A DNA stretch of 64,000 nucleotides from Austropuccinia psidii (Eukaryota > Basidiomycota > Pucciniomycetes > Pucciniales > Sphaerophragmiaceae): NCBI GenBank assembly GCA_023105745.1, contig JALGQZ010000009.1, positions 38,745,359 through 38,809,358 on the forward strand, in the 5' to 3' direction. Shown here piece after piece: positions 24,023-35,040 of this stretch (position 1 is the stretch's first letter; each line of letters begins with the position of its first letter). The position numbers and the translations under genes are program-made. The notes under the pieces were generated by a model. The model had not been told where the DNA came from. It did not search any database and saw only the letters and a program-made list of their open reading frames with translations.

Positions 24023-24469
24023 TATTGTTTCATCATAAAATTTTTATAGAAAATAAATTATTTTTAATTATATTTCTTAATATCTATAAATAACTAGATA
24101 CAATAATAGACAAGATTTGGATATAACTTTTGATTATATTTTAATTGATCTCCCCTTATTAGTTGTAAATATTCGTACCTGATAATGTAATAGAAAATAT
24201 AAAATGTTAGTAAAAAAAATGATATCAAAGAAGGATCTCCCCTTATTAGTTGTAAATATTCGTACCTGATAATGTAATAGAAAATATAAAATGTTAGTAA
24301 AAAAAATGATATCGAAGAAGGATCTCCCCTGAGGAAAAGACTCTTCATCGATAGAATTCGCATCTTTTAAGTCTTTTGACAAGTGTTATGTATCATCGAG
24401 TTAGGTTTGAGGTGTTAGGTTTTGGAATATTCCATTGCTTTCTTTTTGATTCTTCGGAGAATCACAACA
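24023..24469 (-). repeat. G 3' LTR
   Basis: In sense it begins TGTTGTGATTC and ends GAAACAATA, that is TG...TA. It contains two 87-bp direct repeats (24147-24233 and 24234-24320). The last codons of pol, ending at 24401, lie inside it. Confidence 0.9.
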
Positions 24470-26782
24470 CTCCCCTCCATAACATTTGTCAAGACTGGCA
24501 TCACCTATTAATCTGGATGAAAATTGTTTCACTTTGATAGATCCTAAAGCTTTTGTTAAGATATCTGCCATTTGATCGTTAGTAGATACCCAAGAGATAA
24601 GCACTTTTTTCATGCATATGTATTCATTAATTAGGTTGAATTCCCGTATCAGATGTCGCGTTTGTTTTCGGTTCGCGATATCAAGGGCTATGTTGACAGA
24701 GGTCTTGTTGTCAGAGTAAAGAATCGGGGTAGTCGCTGGTAGTATCGGATGAAATAGGTTAGCCATCCACAGGCATTCTCTTGAGGCGAATGAAAGAGCC
24801 ATGTATTCTGCTTGGCATGTCGAGGATGCTATGGTTGCCTGCCTCTTTGACTGCCACGCAATTGGATTTTTGTTGTGAAATAATATAAAACCATGAGAAG
24901 ACCGGTCGCCCTCTCCCCCCCAATTAGCAACTACATAGCATTCAATTTTGTTTTCCAGATGCTCATTACTAATATAAATACCAATGTTGATCGTGTAACG
25001 GAGGTAAGCTATCAGGTGTTCCAGAGCTTCCCAATGGTAGGAGTTTGTTCCTAAGGAGAATCTTGCCAGATAATTCACAGCATATGTGATATCAGGACGC
25101 GATCCTTGCGCAATGTATAGTAATATACCAATCCGTTTAAGATAAGGAATATCCATATGCCCTGCCTTGTTAGATATCAAGTTACAGTTATGAGGTAAAG
25201 GTGATTTCGCCGTAATGTTGCTACATGATAAGTTGATCAGTTTGCGAATTAATTCCGTCTGGGAGATGATGAGTCCTTTGGGACGTTGCACAATTTCAAG
25301 GCCCACCAATCCATTAATCTGCTCATCCCACTTAATTTTCAAGGCTTTGTCTAGGCAATTACATATAGTAAGCAACAGTTTGTCGGAAGAACTTGCGATT
25401 GCCCCATCGTCGACATGGATCCATAGTATCGCAGATCCCATGTCGGAGCTAAAAGTATAGGTGCTCGGGTCCTCCTTATTAGGTTGGAATCCAATGTCTT
25501 GAAGGATCTTCGTTAGGTGTTTCCACCAACATCGCGCTGCCTGCTTTGTGCCGTATAGAGCTTTCTTTAGCTTAAGGACCTTACCTTTACCAACCGCCAT
25601 GCCTTGAGGTGGCCAAATAAAAACAGGCATATCGATAATGCTGTGCAAGAAAGCAACTTTCACATCAAATGTCTTGATTGTCCAATTATTACTGATCGCT
25701 ATAGAAAGTAAGAGCCGCAAAGCTCCAAAGGTCGGAGTCGGTGCAAATGTTTCTTCAAAATTGATTCCTTTGGTTTGTCGGAATCCACGTGCAACTAATC
25801 GTGCCTTGTAACGTAGCGGCGCGGTTTTCTTCGCAAAAACCCATTTGGAACTAAGAATGTCGGAAGCCTTCTGGGTTTTGAGAACTGTGCTAAGGTCAGT
25901 TAATTCAAAAACTTTTTCTTCTTCCATACTAGTGATTTCATTACTCATCGCTTCCTCCCATAGGTCTTTGTCCGGGAGCAAAGATACTTCTTTAAGACTA
26001 GTCGGAATAACATCATAGAGGTTGGATTGAGTATTCAAAGAGCATATGAGGGAATCTTGAACTTTGATTTCTTTCACCATAGAGCCATCCATTAAATCCG
26101 ATACTTGAATATATGACAATATTTGTTCTTTTGGAATATGATAGAAAGTATTTTCATCAAATCTCACACTTGCTGACTTCATAAAGAAGTTACCCTTTTC
26201 AGGTATCCAAAATATCCAGCCTTTTGAATCCGGTGATATGCCCATATGGTAACCTACAATTCCCCTTGGGCCAAGATCTTTTCTGTGTAGGTGGTTGAAT
26301 AGATACGCTTTCGCACCAAAAACTTTTAGTAGAGAAAGTGTCGGTTTCAAGCCACTGACAATTTCATAAGGCGTCTTGTCCGAATCAGCATGTAGCACTT
26401 GGTTGAAAATGAAGGCAGCGTGTTTAAACAAATACGGCCAAAATCGAACAGGGATTCCAGCCGAGATGAGAGAGGTTCGTGCAATTTCAATAATTGTTCT
26501 ATTAGTGCGCTCGATTCTACCATTCTGATGGTGTTCATAAGGAATAGATAGTTCATGAGCAATCCCATTTTGAGTAGTAAAGGTTAATATGGCCAAGTTT
26601 TTGAATTCTGATCCGTTATCAGTCCGAATGCATTTGATTTTAAAAGAGGTTGTCGTCATAAATCGTCTCATCCAGTCGATGAATTGAGTTTTGGCTTCCG
26701 TTTTGTCGCGGAGGGGTATAGCCGCTGTTAGCCGGGATGCGAAGTCTTGTATGATAAGAACGTATTTCATATTGCTGTAGCT
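24401..26782 (-). pseudogene. G pol, second part: integrase core, RT, RNase H
   Basis: Open from the target-site copy at 26782 to the stop at 24401; codons upstream of 26788 belong to the inserted LTR, not to pol. Domains in sense: integrase core with an Arg-Thr-Asp-Asn-Gly-Ser-Glu motif and Asn-Gly-x-x-Glu-Arg (catalytic Asp and Glu); RT with Lys-Ala-Arg-Leu-Val-Ala-Arg-Gly-Phe and an active site reading His-Val-Asp-Asp where Tyr-Val-Asp-Asp is usual (about 25410-25425); RNase H ending Ala-Asp-Ile-Leu-Thr-Lys. Length and order are typical for copia. It is otherwise intact, so it decayed little before the LTR landed. Confidence 0.9.
24470..24480 (-). promoter_or_regulatory. G polypurine tract
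   Basis: Minus strand reads GGAGGGGAG immediately before the 3' LTR, the expected primer for plus-strand synthesis. Confidence 0.65.
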
Positions 26783-26787
26783 TAAAG

Positions 26788-28625
26788 TGTGAGCCTTAGA
26801 GGTAATTTCATATACCCAAAAGACCACAAATATAAAAAATAACATATTAATATAAATAAAATAAATTTATTTATATTATTAAAATAAAAATAAAAAATAT
26901 AAATATAAAATTATATTAAAAATAAAAAATTAATTATAATTTAAAAATAAAATTACTTTAAATTTTGTAAATATAAAATTACATTTATACTTGAAAAATT
27001 TAAGTAAAAATGAAATTTTAACAAAATTGTGAAAAAATAAATAAATTTGGAAAAAAGTTAAATAAAATTTATTATAACTTTTTATCCAATAAATAAACAT
27101 ATAAATTTTATTTCACCATTGGATTCCTCATAAAAAATCAGGTGGGGTCACCTCTGAGTGAAATTTTTGTAACTCAACTCCAAATAAGCTTAAATTAAGT
27201 TTTTAGTATTTTCAATACAAAAGTTGAAAATCCTCAAAACCTTAATTTAATTCACACCACATGTGGTGTTAACCATCAATTTTTGTGTTAAAATTGAGGT
27301 GTTGTGTTTAGTTTAGAAGTTATGAGGAATTAAAGTATTTTCAATTGAATTCAATTGAAATGTCAAAATGTGCGCGTGTATTACATAAGTGAACTTTGAT
27401 TTACATATGAGGTGTCAATTATTACTGTATTGTACTGTACAATTGAATTGAATTACATGTGTAAATTATAAGTATAATACATGATGAGGAATTAAAGGAA
27501 AAATAAATTGGAAAGATTAAATTTGGGGGGGAAAAGGAACTCCAGCTCTAAGGGGGAGCTAGACCCCCAAAATCCTTGCTGACAGGCGTGGGATGTCAAA
27601 ATTCACGCAAAAGTTCATCACTTTTGGCCTGGAATTGAGTTACAGGGTCTGTGGACTCAATTGATGATGAGGTTTTGATACCAACTGGGGTAGTTTTAGC
27701 TGTTGCCAAAAAGGTAAAACTACCCTTAAGATAAAACAATCATAATAAAAACAGTTTTAACTGGTTTCTACGCCTCTGACACACATTCTGACGTGTTTTG
27801 AAGGCTCTAGGCCTGGTATTGCTATAGTAATGGCTGATTTAAGGGTCTAAAATGGCTAAAAATGGCTAAAAATGGCTTAAACCAGCCCTTTTTGGTCTAA
27901 ACCAGGGTTCAATGATGCCATAATTGGCTTTTCTGTTGTCAGACTGTTTTTCACGACTGACAAGAGTAAATTTTACTTTTGGAGTAAGAGAATTGATGGC
28001 TATAAAAGAATGTCTTCTTTGCCCCACTTTTCTCTTCATGTTAGAATCTTTTCCTTTTATTAATTAGTTTAAAACTGTTAAACCAATCAATCAAAGATTC
28101 CAACCACCACTTTTTAATCATTTTAATCATTTTAACCACGTGAAAAAATCATTATAATCATTGTTTGTAACTCTTATAATCATTTTTACCCCTGAACCAC
28201 CCCAAAAGTGAATTAAAGCATCTTTCATCACTGTAAACTTTGTCACTTTGTTTCCAAATTCACTCTGGTCACTTTTGGGCGTGTTTTCTCTTTAATATTC
28301 TTTTTAAAGACTTTTTTCTTTAATTAATTGCTTGCAGTTCTTTGCTCAATTAATTCCAATTGAAATTGCTCTTGAAGAAATTTCTTTTGTAGCCTTAAAA
28401 TATCTCTTGTAGAGTATTTTTGGGATAAATTTTTATTGTTGGTAAAACAATAAATTTTTATAATATTATTGTTTTATACTAATAAAGTTATAAACAATAA
28501 AATTGGCGTGTTTTCTCTTAAAAATAATATTTCATACTATTTTTAATTGATTTTTACCTTATACAAATTTTGAGGACAGGAAAAGTACTTGATTTTTAAT
28601 CAAAGTTTCATATCCACACCTTACA
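26788..28625 (+). repeat. Solo LTR of family E, inside copia G
   Basis: Starts TGTGAGCCTTAGAGG and ends CCACACCTTACA. The perfect target duplication TAAAG is at 26783-26787 and 28626-28630. It matches the E LTR at 6675-8460 in reverse. No internal E sequence remains, so recombination between two LTRs likely removed it. A TATAAAAG box sits at 28001-28008. It splits the integrase of G. Confidence 0.92.
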
Positions 28626-28630
28626 TAAAG

Positions 28631-29636
28631 GTAGGGGCCCCACTAAGTTGGCAACAATTGAGTCCCCTGGTCCCTGAATATGATTTCGGGAAGGAGTAGA
28701 TATCGGAAGGTGTATACTTTTGGATATCGAACAATCATGACAGATGGAAATATTGTGGTTGAATGTTGATGGTAAACCGCCAACAGCGTTGTGCTTAATC
28801 ATTTGTTTAATGTTGCGGAGTGATAGATGTCCGATTCTTCGGTGCCATAAGGTCGCTAAGTCAACCGGGGAAGATATTGGTTTAGTTGCCAAATTGATTG
28901 GAGGCGCATCATATTCATTTTGAGTCGATATGGGATTGATGGATGGAGTTGTCGGAAAATTAGAAATAATAGGTAGAAACCATCGATATTGATAGAAGAA
29001 ACAAGAAAATAGAATGCCATTCTGGCGCAAGAAAAAATTATTATTTGAGAAAAAAAATTGAATGCGATCATGAAAAAGCCGGCCTAATGAAATTACAATG
29101 CCAGGAATGGCTTTGCAATATAGTACATTCTTGAGTTGAAGTGTACCATTAGGGGTATTCAATCGGATTGTTCCGATTCCTTCTGCAAAGAAACGGTGAC
29201 GAGAAGCGACAGATATCAAAAGATTAGTAGGTGAAATATGAGTAAATAGTGAGATATCGCCTACAACTGAATGTGTAGCTCCAGAGTCAAGTAAGGCTTC
29301 ATTAGATTCCAAGGATGGTATCACTCCCAAACTAGCAACAGAAGGGATCTTGCCGTGTTTCAATCGAGCCTCCTCCGCCTTCGCTTTTATCGGGCAATTA
29401 GGGGCCCAATGGCCAGTTCCTCCACAGTAGAAGCAAGGATTCCTTGAGGTCAACCATTTCTTCTTCCAGTCCGGGGATTGCTGGTCGATAGATTGAGCCG
29501 TCATTGAAGGTTTTGGGCCATTGGGGTGGCGTGGAGGAGTCGACTTGTGTTTAGGAGAGGAATTCTCACGCTTTGAACCCTCCATCCTTGAGAGGTGAAT
29601 GGCTGAGGAGGGTTCCGGCGCTAATCGTGATTGCAA
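28631..29636 (-). pseudogene. G pol, first part: zinc knuckle, protease, pre-integrase
   Basis: In frame with gag after one TGA (29637-29639). Visible in order: Cys-Phe-Tyr-Cys-x4-His-x4-Cys zinc knuckle (about 29380-29440); Leu-Leu-Asp-Ser-Gly-Ala-Thr-His protease active site (about 29275-29300); and the His-x-Arg-x2-Gly-His ... Cys-x2-Cys zinc domain of the integrase (about 28730-28850). It ends at the TAAAG copy beside the solo LTR. Confidence 0.85.
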
Positions 29637-30305
29637 TCAATTAGTAATATCCAGAATATCAGTCGTTGTAATATTTAAATCGGGATTGCTGGCCTTCCTC
29701 ATATCAAGCACTGTAGTTATTTGATCCTGGAATTGAGGAGCCGAGAAGAAAAGAATAATAGGTGCGACATTTTCGGCCGTAAGTGGCCCTATTTGAGATT
29801 GTAATGCATCGAGGGAGGCTTGAATAGTGAGTGAGTGTTGCAGCAAATTAGTGGATTGATCACTTGGCATAAAAATCTGGCTTGCGTGTTGCACAATAGC
29901 CGACCACGATGCTTTGCTGAAGCGCTTTCTTAGTGCTTGATAAGTCAATCGGGCATTTGGCATGTAAAGTTGAGACGTGGTCGATTGGAAGAGAGTACGA
30001 TCCACGCTCATGCGAATGAAAGATAAAGCCACTAAATTACGCCGATAGTTGGTATCGCGTTCCGATACATCGAAGTAGTCAAGGTCATTGAAAAAACAAC
30101 TGCCCCAGGTTTCAACCATTGCACGAGACCACAGATTCAAATTCGATCCATCAAGTAGACGTCGCGGACGGATTTTTTCGGCTATAAGAGAGAAACGATT
30201 GAGACTTTCGGCCTGTCGATCAGCTTGAGTCACAGTATCATCACTTAATATTTTGAGGGAAGACATATCGGGAGGGTTGGCATCGTCCTTGGTTGAAGGA
30301 GGCAT
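29637..30305 (-). CDS. G gag (copia capsid region)
   Basis: 222 codons from ATG 30305 to TGA 29637. The middle holds Asp-Gly-Ser-Asn-Leu-x-Leu-Trp, the start of the copia-type Gag fold, followed by helices with conserved Trp and Leu. The zinc knuckle lies beyond the TGA in the same frame. The stop could be a mutation or a read-through signal; the sequence alone cannot say which. Confidence 0.8.
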   Translation of the reverse strand: MPPSTKDDANPPDMSSLKILSDDTVTQADRQAESLNRFSLIAEKIRPRRLLDGSNLNLWSRAMVETWGSCFFNDLDYFDVSERDTNYRRNLVALSFIRMSVDRTLFQSTTSQLYMPNARLTYQALRKRFSKASWSAIVQHASQIFMPSDQSTNLLQHSLTIQASLDALQSQIGPLTAENVAPIILFFSAPQFQDQITTVLDMRKASNPDLNITTTDILDITN

Positions 30306-30470
30306 ATTACTGGGGATAGAGTTTTTACTGGTTGAGTATTTCTTTCCCGATCGGGTGGTGGAGTGTTCCAGTATCGAAGAGTAAAATTTAAAATAAGAAA
30401 AGATAAGATTAAGATAGTAAAAGGATAAAAAATAAAAAGGAGTTGAAAAAACAGAGAGATTATAATGGTA

Positions 30471-30484
30471 GGCGGCCCATAACC
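30471..30484 (-). promoter_or_regulatory. G primer-binding site, tRNA-iMet internal type
   Basis: Minus strand reads GGTTATGGGCCGCC, touching the 5' LTR end. It matches the anticodon-loop side of initiator tRNA-Met (complement ...GGCCCATAACC, with CAU) rather than a tRNA 3' end. Drosophila copia uses a site starting GGTTATGGGCC, primed by a cleaved tRNA-iMet half. Confidence 0.7.
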
Positions 30485-30931
30485 TATTGTTTCATCATAA
30501 AATTTTTATAGAAAATAAATTACTTTTAATTATATTTCTTAATATCTATAAATAACTAGATACAATAATAGACAAGATTTGGATATAACTTTTGATTATA
30601 TTTTAATTGATCTCCCCTTATTAGTTGTAAATATTCGTACCTGATAATGTAATAGAAAATATAAAATGTTAGTAAAAAAAATGATATCAAAGAAGGATCT
30701 CCCCTTATTAGTTGTAAATATTCGTACCTGATAATGTAATAGAAAATATAAAATGTTAGTAAAAAAAATGATATCAAAGAAGGATCTCCCCTGAGGAAAA
30801 GACTCTTCATCGATAGAATTCGCATCTTTTAAGTCTTTTGACAAGTGTTATGTATCATCGAGTTAGGTTTGAGGTGTTAGGTTTTGGAATATTCCATCGC
30901 TTTCTTTTTGATTCTTCGGAGAATCACAACA
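30485..30931 (-). repeat. G 5' LTR
   Basis: 447 bp, nearly identical to 24023-24469, with the same pair of 87-bp direct repeats from 30609. The close match means the insertion is young. Confidence 0.9.
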
Positions 30932-30936
30932 CTGGA

Positions 30937-31130
30937 CACCTCAACAACAAAACAAAGCTCACCTGGTCAAATATTGAGCACTCTAAAATGTAATGGAACC
31001 AAATAAACCAACAAACAACGAACGCGATGCATTGTAGGAGGTGCTAGGGCCCTCTAGATCAGCCCCTCAAGCTGACTACCCTACCTTCTAATAACAAAAT
31101 TAAAAAAATTATAAGAAACAAAAAAAAGAA
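30937..31130. other. C internal sequence right of copia, no gene
   Basis: Continues the composition of 22621-24017, with some CpG (acgaacgcgatgc), then turns A-rich. No ORF. Confidence 0.4.
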
Positions 31131-31132
31131 AA

Positions 31133-32805
31133 AAAGCCCTCAGCAAGGCTTTAAACTGATGATTTTCTCAATTTTAACATTATTTTATTTTTTATAACTA
31201 GACTTATGATTATTTATTTCTACAGGAATTCAAAAAGGAAAACATTAAAAAAAGGGGCTAAATAATAAACAATAAGGCCCTGAGCAAGGCTTTAAACTGC
31301 TCACTTTTATTTCTTTATCATTTATTAAATTTATTATTACTTTCTTCACAGTTTTTTATATATGAATCAATATATATATATATATATATAACAGAATGGC
31401 TTTACAATAAAAATTAACAAATAAGCCCTCAGCTTGGCTTTAAACTGCTTGTTTTTTCTTATTTCTTTTACTTAATTTAGTTTATCAATTTGCTTTATTC
31501 TTCAGGGCTGAAAATAACCAAATGTCCTCAGCAAGACATTAAACTGCTGGACTTTTTTCATTTTATTTGTAATAGTAAATGAAGCTTGCCTATTTCATTT
31601 TTGATTGATACAGGGCTATAAATTAAAAAAATGATGTCCTCAGCAAGACAATAAACTGCTAATTTGGTCTTTTTATATTCAAATTTTCAGGGAATAAATT
31701 CAAGGAGACAGAACTCAATGGATTCAAAATAAGGAATAAGAGCCCTCAGCATGGCTTTAAACTTCTGGGTTTGCTTATTTTAATTAAATTATTTTTTTAT
31801 TAATTTTTTATGCTACAGGGCTACAAATAAAAAAAAAGCCCTGGGAAAGGCTTTAAACTGCTCAATTTCATATTGTTTTATCATTTTACTGACTTGATTA
31901 TTTTACTGACAATTTATTCTATTTTTCACAGTTTTTTATCAACCAATATATATATAATAACAAGAGAAATATCAATTTATATAACAGAATGAGGGATTAA
32001 AAAGGAAAAAGCCCTCAGGACACAAGAGATAACAAATATTTCCTCAGAAAGACATTAAACTGCTGGTTTCTGATTCTATTTTTTTATCTTGACTGTTTAT
32101 TTTACTGATCTGAAAATGATTTTTTTTAATTTTTTTACTGGCCTTTACAATCAATTAAAATAAAAAAAAGAGCCCTCCGTATGGCTATAAACTGCTTATT
32201 TTATTTTATTTTTTACTCTTTATTTTTTGGATATTAAATTAAACTGATATATTTCATTTTTGATAGGCTAAAGGGTTATGAATAAAAGAGCCCTCAGTAT
32301 GCATCATTAATAAAATATTTCTCTTATTTTATAGGCTTAAATGTGCTTTTAAAATAAAGATGAGTCCTCAATAATACTTTAAACTGTTTAAGATAGCTAT
32401 ACAACTTGGCTTTGAAGATAAATTACATGCCAGGAAACCCCAAGGGCAACAATCAGGTGCCTAGACACAAGATGTGGTCCTTGGCAAGACCATAAACTTC
32501 CCACCATTAGAAATCTCAACAAGGACTCACAGCCACAACACAATCAATAAAAGGTCCTAGGCAAGACCATAAAGTGCACTTTCAAATATCAACAAAAAAC
32601 ATATGGTCCTTGGCAAGACCATAAAATTCCCCTTTAAATATCAAGAAATACATTTAAATATCAAGAAAAAAAAGAATTCTCAACAAGGACTCAAAATGCA
32701 AAACAATCAACCAAGGGTCCTTGGCAAAACCCTAAACTGCATATTTAAAGTATTCAAAAAGATTGGACAAGGACTACAAAAGGAAAAGAAGTCCTAGGCA
32801 AGACT
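31133..32805 (+). repeat. Hairpin array II of element C, main block
   Basis: About sixteen units, roughly every 60-150 bases, of the form arm - C(T)YRGCAA-type 8-base loop - complementary arm - TAAACTGC. Arms vary in a paired way: AAAGCC/GGCTTT at 31133-31152; AAGGCC/GGCTTT at 31274; AAGCC/GGCTT at 31423; AATGTC/GACATT at 31521-31540; TGTC/GACA at 31635; AGCC/GGCT at 31741, 31835 and 32171; GTGGTC/GACCAT at 32474; GGTC/GACC at 32553; TATGGTC/GACCATA at 32602-32623; AGGGT/ACCCT at 32714; AGTC/GACT at 32790. A few units are degraded. Between units lie T-rich runs ending in ..cag or ..tag. No ORF spans the block. Confidence 0.75.
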
Positions 32806-32820
32806 CTAAACTACCTGAGG

Positions 32821-34430
32821 TTTTATTTTAATTTATTTTTCTACTTTCTAATTTTATGTAACTATAAAAAAGTATTGGATAGATGTATTGACTTAAGATT
32901 TTGAACATTTATTTTATTTTATTTTATTTTTTATCCCAAAATTCAACTATTTATTTTCCCTAAGAATTAGGGGCATATCCCATTCATGATCTCAAGAATC
33001 TTCAATTTATTTATTATTTTTTTTATAATTTTCTTGGTATTAAAGCATGAGCCATTAAATTGGCTTAATGTTTCAACTCAAAAAAAAAATAATAACAAAA
33101 AAAAAAAAAAACTCTACATCAAGTATTATTTCTTTTTAAAAAATATGCTCAATTTAGTTAAAATATTTTTTCAATTACAAGAGAGTGATTGGAAATTGTT
33201 TGAAAATAAGAAGTATTTGTGCCATGAAGGCATTTATTGAACTCTGAAGGAGTTACTTATATTAAAAACTCATAAATTGATTACATAATTTGGGGAATTT
33301 ACATATTAAGAACACCTCAATGTGCTGTTTATTCCCAAATGGAATTAAAAAAGCCCCCCAAAAAAAGTAAACAAGAGTTTTTTTGAATTGTAAAAATTTT
33401 CAATTTCACTGTTTATATTTTTAACAGCTCAAATGCATTTATGGGTAACAGATAATCTGAACCATAAAGGAGATGGACTTGAAATAAAGCCTGAGTCACA
33501 ATGACGATTCCAAAAGGAAGAGTTGTGGCATAATGAGGGTTATTATATGAATAAAGGACTCAAATTATGATCATTCAATTGTGTAATATTAATCATAACT
33601 ACTCTCGAGAGTACCAATTTTTACTGATTGCACAAAGTACCACCTTCAACCAAACAGTTCCAGGATCTTAATTGTGATTCAGGTTTATTTCATTTGAATT
33701 TTGATTTTTACTCAGATATCTCACTTAATGGTTATTTTATACTTACATTAAAAAAAACTTATTATTGAATCATCATAAAAATAAAATTATATAAATTTTA
33801 TGTATCATTATTTATTTTTATCAAAATCACTATACAAAATAAGGGGTGGGAAAAAAAACTTATTTCCTACATTATCCCTTATAGTGGAAGTTTTGGGGGA
33901 AAGAGAACAAATCCTCGTCAAAATTTGAAAACCAACTCAAGATTTTTAAATGGAGAGGGGGGCCCTTATCCAAAACAAATATTATTAAAAAAATATCAAT
34001 AAATTAATATTAAAATCAATTTTCATTCACCTTCTTATTACAATTTTTTAATGTTTTATTTCTTTATAACAGGTATAATTCAGGATTACAAAAGAACAGA
34101 AGGACATAAATTATTTTGAAGAAATAGCAAGAGAATTGGGAAACAACTTATCATAGGACAATTATTCAGAATACTGAAAATGAAGAAGATTATTTATAAA
34201 GAAAAGCAGGAGTTCCTTATGGATTGACCTTTGGACAACACCAGACCTTGGAAATTTCTTTTATTTAGATTGAAACTCAATTGGAATTCAAGAATCACTG
34301 GCCAGGATTTATGGACTGAAGGATGACTCACTGGATTAATTATTGACTCAGGACTCCATCAACATGATGGACCAACAAGATGATGTAAAACACAAAACTC
34401 AAATTTCCCTTGGGATTTTAAAGAAGCTTG
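32821..34430. other. AT-rich gap between hairpin blocks
   Basis: Long A/T tracts, short poly-A runs and only brief ORFs of biased composition. I see no repeat units of the array type here. Confidence 0.4.
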
Positions 34431-34440
34431 AAGACTCAAG

Positions 34441-34924
34441 AGGTCCTCAGAATGACACTAAACTGCTTCCCCTGTAGACTTGGGCAGGGAAAATTATAAA
34501 AAAAAAAAACAGCCAAGCAGCTGGAGGGGATTGTCCTAGTCAGGAGAAGTGCTGAAGGAACATTTTTGTCCTTAGCATGACAATAAACTTCTTGCTTTGT
34601 GTAACAGGAACAAGGGGTTTCACAGGTGTTTAGCATTATCAAATTGGACAGAATGAACAAACTGGAGTCCCAAGACAGCAATTAAGACAAGAAAATTCCT
34701 TATCAAGAAATAAAACAATCAGAAGAATCTTTCATCAAGTGGGAATCATGAAGATTGAAGAATAAAACAAGAGTCAAGTGGAATCCAAAATCAAGCCCAA
34801 AAGAGCTCAAGAATCAAGATAAGCCCTTGGATTAGACCAGGAGGTCCTTGCATGACTTAAACTGCAGGACTTGTATACATAATATACAGGGGTTACACAC
34901 CTAGTTGTAGGTCCTGTATGACCT
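34441..34924 (+). repeat. Hairpin array II of element C, distal units
   Basis: Four more units of the same form: a weak one at 34441; TTGTC/GACAA at 34566-34583; AGGTC/GACTT with one wobble at 34842; and AGGTC/GACCT at 34909-34924. Each is followed by TAAACT or a close variant. They end about 150 bases before the RT frame. Confidence 0.65.
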
Positions 34925-35040
34925 TAAACTACATTTTTTATGGAAGAAAGAAGAAAAAAAGAATTGTGAAGACCTCAGTATTTCAGGACACTAGCAAATT
35001 CTTGGAAATAATTAAAAATGACTAATTGAAGATGGATCAC

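Larger units (their letters stand above)
24023..30931 (-). mobile_element. G: Ty1/copia element inserted in C
   Basis: Minus-strand element with 447-bp LTRs (24023-24469 and 30485-30931) that differ at only about three sites. The target duplication CTGGA is at 24018-24022 and 30932-30936. Order in sense: PBS, gag, protease, integrase, RT, RNase H, PPT. The integrase-before-RT order defines copia. Coding is broken by one TGA after gag and by a solo E LTR in the integrase. CpG is frequent, unlike all gypsy neighbours. Confidence 0.95.

Noticed and set aside
24134..24382. Hydrophobic ORF with internal repeats, also at 30596-30844
   Set aside because: It is the translation of the 87-bp LTR duplication; both copies lie wholly in LTRs.
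26783..26845. Start of the long copia ORF at 26845
   Set aside because: Its first ~20 residues come from the inserted E LTR and are not part of pol.
28608..28630. C-terminal residues of the copia protease ORF
   Set aside because: They are translated from the LTR and target duplication, not from the element.
31133..34924. CRISPR-like array of spaced repeats
   Set aside because: The sequence is eukaryotic. The repeats are hairpins with varying arms and unequal AT-rich spacers, and no cas genes occur.
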